Shown here piece by piece: positions 53,421-61,964 of a stretch of DNA of 64,000 nucleotides. The number at the start of each line of letters is the position of its first letter. The first letter of the stretch is position 1. The notes beneath the pieces were generated by a model. It was not told the origin of the DNA and searched no databases. It was given only the letters and a program-made list of their open reading frames with translations. Origin of the DNA: Nocardia sp. CNY236 (GTDB taxonomy: Bacteria; Actinomycetota; Actinomycetes; Mycobacteriales; Mycobacteriaceae); NCBI RefSeq assembly GCF_000482385.1, contig NZ_AXVD01000003.1, positions 186,001 to 250,000 of the forward strand. Direction: 5' to 3'. A program made the position numbers and the translations under genes.

Positions 53421-53796
53421 GCTGGCCGTCGGAATCGGCATTCGTCGGGGAACCGACGAAGATACGATTCGGGCGGCGGTGCGCGCGGTGGTGGGTCGGC
53501 AGCGTGTCGCCTGCCTGGCGACCATCGACCGGCGTGCCGACGACTCCGGGCTTCGGGCTGTTGCCGCGTCGTGGGGCGTGCCGATCGTCTCCTATCCGGC
53601 GCACGAACTGGCGCGCGTGCCGGTACCGAATCCCTCCGCGCGCACGGCCGCTGCACTCGGCACAGCGAGTGTCGCCGAAGCGGCAGCGCTGCTGGCCGGC
53701 CGTGGCAGTCTGGTGATCGGCAAGACCACGATCCACGCCGTGGTGATCGCCGCGGCCGTCGTCCGGGAATCGCCGGTCACCGCGACCGACCGCTGA
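53407..53796 (+). CDS. CobE/CbiG C-terminal-type cobalamin biosynthesis protein
   Basis: 129 residues of the CobE fold: AVGIGIRRGTDEDTIRAAVRAVVG at the N-terminus (the GGIGxRxGxxxExI pattern), ACLATIDRRADDSGLRAVAASWGVPIVSYPAHELARV, then TASVAEAAALLAGRGSLVIGKTTIHAVVIAAAVV. The family acts in corrin ring contraction or hydrolysis steps; which one is not fixed for the stand-alone CobE. The GTG at 53407 is inside the end of cobB (14-bp overlap). Completes the cobO-cobB-cobE set. Confidence 0.83.
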   Translation: MSRRELAVGIGIRRGTDEDTIRAAVRAVVGRQRVACLATIDRRADDSGLRAVAASWGVPIVSYPAHELARVPVPNPSARTAAALGTASVAEAAALLAGRGSLVIGKTTIHAVVIAAAVVRESPVTATDR

Positions 53797-53876
53797 TCGG
53801 CCGCCGGCGCGTGCACTCACCGTCGGCGTGGTATCGAGCGTTCCCAGTCGGTTGCCGGTGTCGGGAATCCAGGCCG

Positions 53877-53882
53877 TAGGCT
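53877..53882 (+). promoter_or_regulatory. Candidate -10 element for leaderless cysG
   Basis: TAGGCT, 8 nt before the GTG at 53891. No Shine-Dalgarno sequence is seen. Confidence 0.38.
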
Positions 53883-53890
53883 CGCTCCTT

Positions 53891-55150
53891 GTGCCGAACA
53901 CGTCAGACGTAGCGCAAGACCAGCCGACCGGCGACCCGAACTACCTCGTCGGGCTCGATCTGCACGGGCGGCGTGTCGTCGTGGTCGGTGGGGGCACCGT
54001 CGCGCAGCGTAGGTTGGGCCTGCTGATCGCCTCCGGCGCCGACGTGCAGGTGGTCAGTCGTGCGGTCACGCCCGCCGTCGAGGCAATGGCAGCGGCGGGG
54101 CAACTCACCGTCGCACTGCGTGACTATGTCGACGGTGACCTCGACGGCGCCTGGTACGCGATCGCCTGCACCAACGAACCCGAGACCAATGCAGCAGTGG
54201 TGTCCGAAGCGACCCGGCGGCGGATCTTTTGCGTGCGGGCCGACACGGCGCGGCTGGGCACCGCCGTGACTCCGGCCACCGCGCGGTACGACACACTGAC
54301 GCTCGGGGTATTGGCCAGCGGGCAGCACCGACGCTCGGCAGCGGTGCGTACCGCACTGCTCGAAGCGCTGCAATCCGGCGTGGTCACCGACGATTCCACG
54401 CCGATCACGCCGGGCGTCGCGCTGGTCGGCGGCGGACCGGGCGATCCCGATCTGATCACTGTGCGCGGACGGCGGTTGCTGGCCCGGGCCCAACTGGTCG
54501 TCGCCGATCGACTCGCGCCACCGGAATTGCTCGCCGAACTCGGTCCCGAGGTCGACGTGGTCGACGCCGCGAAGATTCCATACGGGCGAGCGATGGCGCA
54601 GGAGGCGATCAACACCGTCCTGATCGACGGCGTGCGGGCAGGCAAGTTCGTCGTGCGGCTCAAAGGTGGCGACCCCTACGTGTTCGGCCGCGGCTACGAG
54701 GAAGTCGAGGCATGCGTCGCCGCCGGCGTCCCGGTGACGGTGGTGCCCGGGGTGGCCAGCCCCATTGCGGTGCCTGCCGCAGCGGGGATACCGGTGACCC
54801 ACCGTGGTGTCACGCACGAGTTCGTGGTCGTGAGCGGGCATGTTCCACCGGATCACCCGGATTCCCTGGTGGACTGGCCAGCCCTGGCCCGGCTGCGCGG
54901 CACGGTGGTGCTGATGATGGCAGTGGAACGGATCGAGCAGTTCGCCTCTGCATTGCTGGCCGGTGGACGCTCGGCCGAAACGCCTGCCACCGTTGTTCAG
55001 GAGGGCACCCGGCGCACGCAGCGCGTGTTGCGAGCCGACCTGGGCACCATCGCCGCGCGCGTACGCGCGGAAGGCATCCGCCCACCCGCCATCGTGGTGA
55101 TCGGCCCCACTGCCGGATTTGCCATCACGTCCCCGCTCGACGCTCATTGA
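53891..55150 (+). CDS. cysG: Siroheme synthase / uroporphyrinogen-III C-methyltransferase
   Basis: Makes precorrin-2 from uroporphyrinogen III, feeding both siroheme and cobalamin. 419 residues. The N-terminal Rossmann part (LDLHGRRVVVVGGGTVAQRRLGLLIASGADV, about 20-60) is the precorrin-2 dehydrogenase/ferrochelatase-like domain; the C-terminal methyltransferase has VGGGPGDPDLITVRGRRLLARAQLVVADRL (about 176-205), VRLKGGDPYVFGRGYEE, GVASPIAVPAAAGIPVTHRG and LMMAVERIEQ. Both modules are present, but the first is shorter than in E. coli CysG. A TAGGCT hexamer 8 nt upstream supports the GTG at 53891. The cob gene cluster ends here. Confidence 0.92.
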   Translation: MPNTSDVAQDQPTGDPNYLVGLDLHGRRVVVVGGGTVAQRRLGLLIASGADVQVVSRAVTPAVEAMAAAGQLTVALRDYVDGDLDGAWYAIACTNEPETNAAVVSEATRRRIFCVRADTARLGTAVTPATARYDTLTLGVLASGQHRRSAAVRTALLEALQSGVVTDDSTPITPGVALVGGGPGDPDLITVRGRRLLARAQLVVADRLAPPELLAELGPEVDVVDAAKIPYGRAMAQEAINTVLIDGVRAGKFVVRLKGGDPYVFGRGYEEVEACVAAGVPVTVVPGVASPIAVPAAAGIPVTHRGVTHEFVVVSGHVPPDHPDSLVDWPALARLRGTVVLMMAVERIEQFASALLAGGRSAETPATVVQEGTRRTQRVLRADLGTIAARVRAEGIRPPAIVVIGPTAGFAITSPLDAH

Positions 55151-55347
55151 CCTCTGCCCACTCGGCGGGACAGCGCACCCACACGTCGAGTCGACTCGCG
55201 GGCCCGGCTGGCGCTGAATTGGAGCGGCAGAACCTCGAGATCATCGGCTGCGACGCTGCGACGCACCTGCGGTTTCGGCTGGTGCATGGTGGATCATCCC
55301 TGATCAGCGGACCTATTTCGAATAGTAGGGTTGATCGATGTTTCGGC

Positions 55348-55353
55348 TACAGT
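55348..55353 (+). promoter_or_regulatory. Candidate -10 element for leaderless efpA-like gene
   Basis: TACAGT, 8 nt before the GTG at 55362. No Shine-Dalgarno sequence lies between. Confidence 0.4.
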
Positions 55354-55361
55354 GACTCACC

Positions 55362-56846
55362 GTGCTATCCGATCCCGCTGCGACGATGCAGTATCCCGTG
55401 ACGCAGCGGGCCTTTGGGCTCGCCATTCTGGTTCTGAGCGGATTGCAGCTCATGGTGGTGCTCGATGGCACCGTGGTGATCTTCGCGCTGCCGCGGCTGC
55501 AAGCCGAGATGGGCCTGTCCAGCGCGGGAAGCACCTGGACGGTGACCTCCTATGGGCTTACCTTTGCTGGATTGATGCTGCTTGGCGGGCGCCTGGGCGA
55601 CACCTGGGGGCGTAAGCGCATGCTGATTGCTGGCGTGGCGTTGTTCACCCTGGCGTCGTTGGTGTGTGGGCTCGCGCAGAACGAAGCCATGCTGCTCGCG
55701 GCTCGCGCCGTCCAGGGCGCGGGCGCGGCCGTCGCCGCGCCGACCGCGTTCGCGCTGGTGGCTACGACATTCGCGCCCGGGAAGGCGCGCAATCAAGCGA
55801 TCGCAATCGTCGGTTCAATGGTCGGTGTCGGCTCGGTCGGTGGTTTGGTGGTCGGCGGCGCGTTGACCCAGTTGTCGTGGCGGTGGATCTTCCTGATCAA
55901 TGTCCCGATCGGATTGTTGATCATTCTCGGCGCGGTACGCGAGCTCGCCGATACCGAACACCATCGTGCCGCGCTGGACGTGCCGGGTGCGATACTCGGC
56001 ACCATCGCGTGCACCGCCATCGTGTTCGGCGCGACCGAAGGGCCGGAGTTGGGGTGGGGCCACCCCGCCATCGTGGGTGCGTTGATCGCTGGTGTCGTGC
56101 TGTTGGCCGTGTTCGTGGTGGTGGAGGGCCGGGAGAAGGATCCGCTGCTGCCGTGGTCGCTGTTCGACAGCCGTGATCGCGTCGCCACGTTCCTGCTGAT
56201 CTTCTTGGCCGGAGGCATGCTCGGGGCGATGACATTCTTCGTGGCGCAGTTCATGCAGAACGTCGTGGGGTACGGACCTCTGCAGGCTGGGCTGGCGGCC
56301 ATCCCGTTCACCATCGGCATCGGCGTCGGCGGTGCGCTGGCATCCAAATCAGCGCTGTTCGTCGCGCCACGGTGGCTACTTGCGGCCGCAGCCGCCATCC
56401 TCGGCGTGGGGCTGTTGTTCGGTTCCACGCTCGACCATGGCGTCGGCTATGTCACGACACTGTTGCCGCTGCTGATCGGCATCGGCATCGGAGTCGGCGT
56501 GGCGATGGTGCTCGCCCCATTGTGCGTCCTCGTCGGAGTGCCGCCGAACGATATCGGCCCGCTGGCCGCGGTCGGGCAAATGTTCATGAACCTCGCGGCA
56601 CCGATCGTCATCGGTCTGCTCGCGCCGGTCGCCGCCTCGCGCACACTCTCGCTCGGCGGCAGAACCGGACCGGTCGCAGATATGACACCAGAAGAGATCG
56701 CAGCGCTCAGCAGCGGCTACACCCTGGTGCTGTTCATGTGCGCCATGCTCGCAGTCGCGGCCGGACTGGTCGCACTGACATTGCGTTTCACGCCAGAGCA
56801 GTTGGCGAAGGCACAGCATGCGCAAGAAGAGGCCCAACAAACATGA
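55362..56846 (+). CDS. EfpA-like DHA2-family efflux transporter
   Basis: Proton-driven drug or lipid exporter of the DHA2 (14-helix) MFS group, 494 residues. Motif A LGGRLGDTWGRKRMLIAG, motif B-like LLAARAVQGAGAAVAAPTAFALV and motif C GSVGGLVVGGAL are present; the first helix has MVVLDGTVVIFALPRLQ. By position after cysG and by these motifs it corresponds to mycobacterial EfpA (Rv2846c), though its substrate is not shown here. A GTG at 55362 with a TACAGT element 8 nt upstream or an ATG at 55386 could start it. Convergent with yaaA. Confidence 0.9.
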   Translation: MLSDPAATMQYPVTQRAFGLAILVLSGLQLMVVLDGTVVIFALPRLQAEMGLSSAGSTWTVTSYGLTFAGLMLLGGRLGDTWGRKRMLIAGVALFTLASLVCGLAQNEAMLLAARAVQGAGAAVAAPTAFALVATTFAPGKARNQAIAIVGSMVGVGSVGGLVVGGALTQLSWRWIFLINVPIGLLIILGAVRELADTEHHRAALDVPGAILGTIACTAIVFGATEGPELGWGHPAIVGALIAGVVLLAVFVVVEGREKDPLLPWSLFDSRDRVATFLLIFLAGGMLGAMTFFVAQFMQNVVGYGPLQAGLAAIPFTIGIGVGGALASKSALFVAPRWLLAAAAAILGVGLLFGSTLDHGVGYVTTLLPLLIGIGIGVGVAMVLAPLCVLVGVPPNDIGPLAAVGQMFMNLAAPIVIGLLAPVAASRTLSLGGRTGPVADMTPEEIAALSSGYTLVLFMCAMLAVAAGLVALTLRFTPEQLAKAQHAQEEAQQT

Positions 56847-56886
56847 GCCGCGGCGTCCCGAACAGGCCTATGGGAACCGTAGACGT

Positions 56887-57630
56887 TCAGACGATGATCG
56901 CCAGTTCTGTGGGTGAAACGATCTCGGCGCGCAGCCCAGCTCTGCTCGCCACCCGGGCGACACCACGCACGTCGACGGGCTCGGCCCTCGTGAGCACGAG
57001 CGAGCGAGCCAGCAAGCCCTTGTAGCGCTTGTTGAAGTGACTCAGCACTGTGCGTGCGCCGTCCGGGGCTTCGGTGAGCACGTTCACCGTCACCGCATCG
57101 GGTAGTCGGCCGAGTTGCCGATAGATTCCGGAGCGCAGGTCGACCACGAGATCGCCGGCTGTCTCGGCGTGTAGTGCGGCGGTCAGGTCCTTGCGCCACA
57201 GTGCCGACAGCGAGCCCACGCTGGGCAGGACGGTGTTGCCCGACAGCCGATAGGCGGGAATCGAGTCACCCGCGCGGACGGCGCCGAACAAGGCCGAGCC
57301 GATGGCCAACCGAGCGTGCGCCTTGGCCCGTTGCCCAGTGGTGAACGAGGGCGCATCCAGTGCGTCGTAGAGCACACCGCAGTAGCGATCCAGCGCCGGG
57401 CGGGTGGGGGAGGTACGCAGGGCCGCGTTGCGGACGATCTCGGCATGCGCCCCGGCGCCCAACTTCAGCGCCACGCGGGCGCGGTCCGGGTCGGCGGCAA
57501 GCCGGATCAGCTCGTCGAGCAGTTGCTCACGAACTGCGCCGAGCTGGGGCATCGCCAGCGAGTCCAGAGCGAGGGGCGCCCCGGCGCCGCCGTCGGATTT
57601 CCGTTCGGACGGAGGCAACAACACCAGCAT
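56887..57630 (-). CDS. yaaA: Peroxide stress protein YaaA
   Basis: 247 residues of the YaaA (DUF328) family, which binds DNA and limits free iron damage under peroxide stress. The family marks are LVLLPPSERKSDGG at the start, ALDRYCGVLYDALD, RLAIGSALFGAVRAGDSIPAYRLSGNTVLP, DLVVDLRSGIYRQL, and HFNKRYKGLLARSLV. The ATG at 57630 gives this canonical N-terminus. It lies back-to-back (convergent) with the efpA-like gene and divergent from the acyl-CoA dehydrogenase. Confidence 0.92.
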   Translation of the reverse strand: MLVLLPPSERKSDGGAGAPLALDSLAMPQLGAVREQLLDELIRLAADPDRARVALKLGAGAHAEIVRNAALRTSPTRPALDRYCGVLYDALDAPSFTTGQRAKAHARLAIGSALFGAVRAGDSIPAYRLSGNTVLPSVGSLSALWRKDLTAALHAETAGDLVVDLRSGIYRQLGRLPDAVTVNVLTEAPDGARTVLSHFNKRYKGLLARSLVLTRAEPVDVRGVARVASRAGLRAEIVSPTELAIIV

Positions 57631-57785
57631 GGGCCACTACGGTAGTGCGTCACGACCGGCGATCGGCGTCGGCATACCGGTGCAGTGCATGGAGTTGCCG
57701 TACAGGTCCGACGCTGTCGTGAACAGAATCCACGTTCGCTGCTGCGAGATCGACGCGCCCCGTCCACGCGGCGGCTACCCGCTGG

Positions 57786-57791
57786 TAAGTT
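57786..57791 (+). promoter_or_regulatory. Candidate -10 element for leaderless acyl-CoA dehydrogenase gene
   Basis: TAAGTT, 7 nt before the ATG at 57799; the 7 nt contain no ribosome binding site. Confidence 0.45.
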
Positions 57792-57798
57792 AACCACC

Positions 57799-59550
57799 AT
57801 GACAAGCACCCCCGCGCGCCTGTTCAACCCCGCCGGCTACGACCCGCACCAGTTCGACGCCGAGACGCGCCGGTTGCTGCGCGCCACGATCGAATGGTTC
57901 GAAAGTCGGGGTAAGCAGCGACTGCTCGCAGACGATGCAGATGCGGTGTGGACGGCCGACTTCCTCGACTTCGTGAAGAAAGAGAAGCTGTTCGCTACGT
58001 TCCTCACTCCCGCGGCCTATGCCGAGGGCGACCCCGATCGGCGCTGGGACGCCGCCCGCAACGCGGCCTTGTCCGAGATTTTCGGGTTCTATGGCTTGGC
58101 GTATTGGTATGCCGAGCAGGTGACGATTCTCGGTCTCGGCCCGATCTGGCAGAGCGACAACGAGGACGCCAAGAAGCGTGCCGCGACGGATCTGTCCGCT
58201 GGTGAGGTGATGGCATTCGGTCTGTCCGAACAGACGCATGGCGCCGACATCTACAACACCGATCTGGTGCTCACCCCGACCGAACCCGGAAGCGCTGATG
58301 CCGAGGCCGGTATTCTGTTCCGCGCCAACGGCGAGAAGTACTACATCGGAAACGGCAATGTCGCCAGTATGGTGTCGGTGTTCTCCCGACGTGCCGATCT
58401 CGACGGCGCGGACGCCTATGTGTGGTTCGTCGCTGACTCGCGTCACGAGAACTACCGCCTGCTGGGCAATGTCGTGCACGAGCAGATGTACGTCAGCACC
58501 TTCCGGCTGGACAACTATCCGGTTCGCGCCGAGGACATCCTGCACACCGGCCCGGAGGCGTTCTCGGCAGCGCTGAACACGGTCAACGTCGGCAAGTTCA
58601 ATCTCTGCCACGGCGGCATCGGCATGGTCGAGCACGCCTTCTACGAGGCGATCACACATGCCGACAATCGCGTTCTCTACGGTCACGCGGTCACCGAGTT
58701 TCCGCACGTGCGCACCAATTTCGTCGACGCCTACACGCGTATTCTCGCGATGAAGTTGTTCAGCGACCGTGCCATCGACTATTTCCGCAGCGCAAGCCTG
58801 GACGACCGGCGCTATTTGCTGTTCAACCCGATGACCAAATCCAAGGTGACCTCCGAGGGCGAGACGGTCATGACGTTGCTACTGGATGTCCTGGCCGCCA
58901 AAGGGTTCGAGAAGAACACCTATTTCGCCGAGGTACGGCGAATGATCGACACCTTGCCTCGACTGGAGGGCACGGTACACGTGAACGTCGGTCAGATCCT
59001 GAAGTTCATGCCGAACTATCTGTTCAATCCGAAGGACTACCCGGAGATCGGGACTCGGCAGGATGCGTCCGACGACGCATTCTTCTGGCGGCAGGGCCCG
59101 GCGCGCGGCGCGGGCAAGGTGCAGTTCGCCGACTGGACCGCCAGCTACGCCGAGCATGCCCACATCCCCAATGTAGGACGGTTCTTCGAGCAGGCGCAGG
59201 CGCTGCGTTCGTTATTGACGACCGCAGCGCCCGACGCCGACCAGCAGAAGGATCTGGACTTCATGCTGACCATCGGCCATCTGTTCTCTCTGGTGGTCTA
59301 TGGCCAATTGATTCTGGAGCAGGCTGCGCTCACCGATCTGGACGATGCATCGGTCGACCAGATCTTCGACTTCCAGATCCGCGATTTCAACCTGCACGCC
59401 ACCACGTTGTACGGCAAGCCATCGGCTACCGCGGACCAGCAAGGCTGGGCGGTATCCGCACTGCGACGGCCGGTGGACGACCGTCAGCGCTTCGACCGCG
59501 TGTGGGCGGAAGTGGCCTCCTACAACGGCGCCTACGAGATGCGACTGTAG
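57799..59550 (+). CDS. Acyl-CoA dehydrogenase family protein
   Basis: 583 residues, longer than the usual 380-400 and like the large ACAD group with an extra C-terminal domain. Visible parts: an N-terminal helical domain (ETRRLLRATIEWFESRGK), FGLSEQTHGADIYNTDLVLTPT in the flavin/acyl-CoA site, KYYIGNGNVASMVSVFSR, FNLCHGGIGMVEHAFYEAITHADNRVLYG, and a final helical stretch with LVVYGQLILEQA. The catalytic Glu cannot be pinned down by eye. Substrate unknown. The ATG at 57799 with TAAGTT 7 nt upstream looks leaderless. Neighbours (diiron and AveC-like genes, TetR) suggest a lipid or ketone modification module, which is inference. Confidence 0.86.
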   Translation: MTSTPARLFNPAGYDPHQFDAETRRLLRATIEWFESRGKQRLLADDADAVWTADFLDFVKKEKLFATFLTPAAYAEGDPDRRWDAARNAALSEIFGFYGLAYWYAEQVTILGLGPIWQSDNEDAKKRAATDLSAGEVMAFGLSEQTHGADIYNTDLVLTPTEPGSADAEAGILFRANGEKYYIGNGNVASMVSVFSRRADLDGADAYVWFVADSRHENYRLLGNVVHEQMYVSTFRLDNYPVRAEDILHTGPEAFSAALNTVNVGKFNLCHGGIGMVEHAFYEAITHADNRVLYGHAVTEFPHVRTNFVDAYTRILAMKLFSDRAIDYFRSASLDDRRYLLFNPMTKSKVTSEGETVMTLLLDVLAAKGFEKNTYFAEVRRMIDTLPRLEGTVHVNVGQILKFMPNYLFNPKDYPEIGTRQDASDDAFFWRQGPARGAGKVQFADWTASYAEHAHIPNVGRFFEQAQALRSLLTTAAPDADQQKDLDFMLTIGHLFSLVVYGQLILEQAALTDLDDASVDQIFDFQIRDFNLHATTLYGKPSATADQQGWAVSALRRPVDDRQRFDRVWAEVASYNGAYEMRL

Positions 59551-59593
59551 GAGTCCGCCTTTCGCCCGTACCTCGACTCGGGAGGCGCCGGAA

Positions 59594-60901
59594 TCAACCT
59601 CCGCCGCCACCCCCGCCGTCGCCGCCACCGCCGCTGTGGCCGCCACCGTCGCCACCGCCGCTGTGACCGCCACCGTCGCCACCGTCGCTGTGGCCGCCAC
59701 CGTAGCTGTAGCCGCCGCCGGACCCCGCCGCGGCATATCGGTTGTCTTGGCTGCCGAGCCAGCGTCGCCTGCGCTGGTCGAGAGAAACGCTGGTGTCCTC
59801 TGTCTGCTTGCTCAGCGTGGCGAGCAGACAGAGTATCGCCACGGCGAAGCACGCCACGGTGTACCAGAGGTTGCCGACGGGAGTGCCCTGCGGTGTCGAA
59901 CCCGCTGTGGCATCGAAGAAGTCCGGCAACGCGGTCACCCATAGCAGCGCCATCACGCCCAGGTACACCGCGCCGTAGACTTGGACGAACCTGTTGGTGT
60001 AGCGCGGTTGCTCTGCGTGGTCGTCGCGTCGTAGCCGCAGCCACTGACGCGACAGTATCGCCACAGCGACAACGGAGACGACGACCAGTTCGGCGGCGTA
60101 GAGTACGCCGCGCACGGTGGTGGACCCCATCCCGAATACCGTTGCCGGAAGCGGCAGTATCGCGGTGCCCAGCGAAGCGAGCACGCCGATGACCGCGGTC
60201 CGCCATACCAGTTGCAATCCGGAGAACGTTCGCCCTGCATCGACATGGCGTCCGACGAAGAATTGGACGCACAACGCCAGAGACATGGGCCACAACGCAG
60301 CGAAGACGACCACGCTCGGCAGCGGTACCGAATCGAACATCGGCTGGTTGATCGGGTGATCGGTCGACCATGCCCACCAGCGCAATTGCGGGCCGAGGTG
60401 ATCGAAGATCTCATAGAACGCGTGGTGGACGAAACCTACGCAAGCAGCGCCCAACACGACCCCGTATCGACGGAATATTCCCAGCATTCTAACTATTTCG
60501 AAGGCGATGGTCGCCATGAACGGGTAGAACGCGACGATATAGAGCGGGAGTCGGCCCCACAAGAACTCCACGGTGAAGACATTGTGCACGAACATGGTGT
60601 CCACGTGCGCGTCGATGCCGAACGCCGCGGGGAAGTACAACGGGGGCTCGATGACGAACAAGTAGGCACTCGCGCCGAACCAGAGCACGAGGTTGGTGGG
60701 ATCTCCGTGCCGGCGTAGGCGCACGATCGCGTAGACGAGCGCGAGGACCGCTCCGATGACGATCGTGAATTCCAGGACGGGCAGGGTCCAGTTCTCCAGC
60801 GCCGCTGGGTTTCGTATCTCGACGAGTCCTCCGGCCTCTTCACAGGAGAAGCCGAGCTCGGTCGAGAGCCGGTCGAAGGTGGATGCGCAACGATCGGTCA
60901 T
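59594..60901 (-). CDS. Multi-pass membrane protein, AveC-like (spirocyclase family resemblance)
   Basis: About 435 residues. About ten hydrophobic segments span residues 40-400 (for example VLEFTIVIGAVLALVYAIV, LVLWFGASAYLFVIEPPLYF, LYIVAFYPFMATIAFEIV, VVVFAALWPMSLALCVQFFV). It resembles actinobacterial AveC-like/'spirocyclase' proteins; I hold this with moderate confidence. The C-terminus is a Gly/His/Ser-rich tail (about 400-435) encoded by 27-bp DNA repeats. The start ATG at 60901 overlaps the stop of the diiron gene by 4 bases, so the two are co-translated. Convergent with the acyl-CoA dehydrogenase gene, 43 bp apart. Confidence 0.7.
   Translation of the reverse strand: MTDRCASTFDRLSTELGFSCEEAGGLVEIRNPAALENWTLPVLEFTIVIGAVLALVYAIVRLRRHGDPTNLVLWFGASAYLFVIEPPLYFPAAFGIDAHVDTMFVHNVFTVEFLWGRLPLYIVAFYPFMATIAFEIVRMLGIFRRYGVVLGAACVGFVHHAFYEIFDHLGPQLRWWAWSTDHPINQPMFDSVPLPSVVVFAALWPMSLALCVQFFVGRHVDAGRTFSGLQLVWRTAVIGVLASLGTAILPLPATVFGMGSTTVRGVLYAAELVVVSVVAVAILSRQWLRLRRDDHAEQPRYTNRFVQVYGAVYLGVMALLWVTALPDFFDATAGSTPQGTPVGNLWYTVACFAVAILCLLATLSKQTEDTSVSLDQRRRRWLGSQDNRYAAAGSGGGYSYGGGHSDGGDGGGHSGGGDGGGHSGGGGDGGGGGGG
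59624..59704 (-). repeat. Three 27-bp repeats encoding GGG-HS tail
   Basis: Units at 59624-59650, 59651-59677 and 59678-59704 (plus-strand coordinates), nearly identical. On the coding strand each gives a nine-residue DGGGHSGGG-like unit at the end of the AveC-like protein. Being in frame, copies can be gained or lost freely. Confidence 0.88.
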
Positions 60902-61827
60902 CGATTCGACTCCTTGGCCGCTGTGTACCACCGCGTGACGTCATATCCGGCTGCATGGCGTTCGAACCACTCGCTGGCCAGTGCGGGCAATTTTTCGTGG
61001 CCCGGGTTGTGGTTCGGTAGCTGACTGCGGACTATTCCGGTCAAGGCGACGAGTTGCTCGCGCAGCGGCAGATGGTCGAATGCGCGCGCCATCGGGCCGT
61101 GGTCGTGCGCCCGCAGCATTGGCAACCAGGTGCGTAGCCGCTGCATGTAGCGATACGACGCAAACATCGCCAAAGCGTCGATCCTGCGGTCTGCCAGAGG
61201 AACGTGCTCGTTGAAGCCTTCGCACGCCACCCGAATGACCCGCATCACATGCCGAAAGATCGAGGGCGCCATACGCATTCGGTACAGGTCGCTGCCGATC
61301 GCGGATTGGAAGATGATGAGTGCGGAGCTTCGGTGTTCGACTTCTTCGACGAAATGCCAGATGAACAAGGAGGCAACGCGATCATCTCCGGGGCGGAAGA
61401 GTGACGCGTCGTTGTCCAGCATCAATTTGAACACCGGCGTGAAGGTTGCCTCCAGATCGGCGGTGTAGGCGAGTCGATAGTCGACGGGAGTGGTGCTCGT
61501 CAGGTGATCGAACTGCGCGATCACGTTGTCGAGTGTCTCCTGCAACCCCGGGTATCGCTTGATCAGGCCGCTGACATGCTGGCGGTGGGCCGTGGAGTGT
61601 TGTCCCTCCTGGCGCATGAAGGCGTCGGCTTCCTCGACCACCTCCGGGTCCGAGATCAGCGGTATCGCCTCCCGAACCATGTTCACGACCATCTTCTCGA
61701 AGCCGATTGCCAGGAAGGACACCGCGTTGGCCATGGACGAGAACGCCGGATTCTCCTCGTTCCATAGATAGGGCACGTCGTAGTCCGCGAAGCCGAATCG
61801 CATCTTTCGGACATGGAGTTCGGTCAT
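60898..61827 (-). CDS. Metal-dependent hydrolase-type (PF10118-like) diiron protein
   Basis: 309 residues resembling the predicted metal-dependent hydrolase family (PF10118), which has a ferritin-like bundle. Possible metal ligands: Glu44 (AIGFEKMVV), Glu74 and His77 (RQEGQHSTAH), then LEATFTPVFKLM and FIWHFVEEVEHRSSA (about 150-165), an ExxH-like pair of ligand sets. RYMQRLRTWLPMLRAHDHG follows. The reaction is unknown; family members accompany steroid, lipid or xenobiotic genes. First gene of a two-gene operon with the AveC-like gene, divergent from tetR. Confidence 0.82.
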   Translation of the reverse strand: MTELHVRKMRFGFADYDVPYLWNEENPAFSSMANAVSFLAIGFEKMVVNMVREAIPLISDPEVVEEADAFMRQEGQHSTAHRQHVSGLIKRYPGLQETLDNVIAQFDHLTSTTPVDYRLAYTADLEATFTPVFKLMLDNDASLFRPGDDRVASLFIWHFVEEVEHRSSALIIFQSAIGSDLYRMRMAPSIFRHVMRVIRVACEGFNEHVPLADRRIDALAMFASYRYMQRLRTWLPMLRAHDHGPMARAFDHLPLREQLVALTGIVRSQLPNHNPGHEKLPALASEWFERHAAGYDVTRWYTAAKESNR

Positions 61828-61901
61828 GTGGTCACACCTCGTTGTCGACGATCATTCGGCTGTTGCGGACGTTCGGATTCGGCGAAGCCCGATATCAGAC
61901 A

Positions 61902-61933
61902 AATCATACAACTGATGGATGGAATGTATGATT
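61902..61933. promoter_or_regulatory. Inverted-repeat operator in the tetR divergent promoter region
   Basis: AATCATACA (61902-61910) and TGTATGATT (61925-61933) form a perfect 9-bp inverted repeat with a 14-bp spacer. Each arm contains TATGAT reading outwards, a -10 hexamer: 61927-61932 toward tetR and the mirror at 61908-61903 toward the diiron operon. A TetR dimer here would block both promoters. Confidence 0.6.
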
Positions 61934-61964
61934 GAATTCGTGAATGCGGAAGGGGTCCGCAGTC

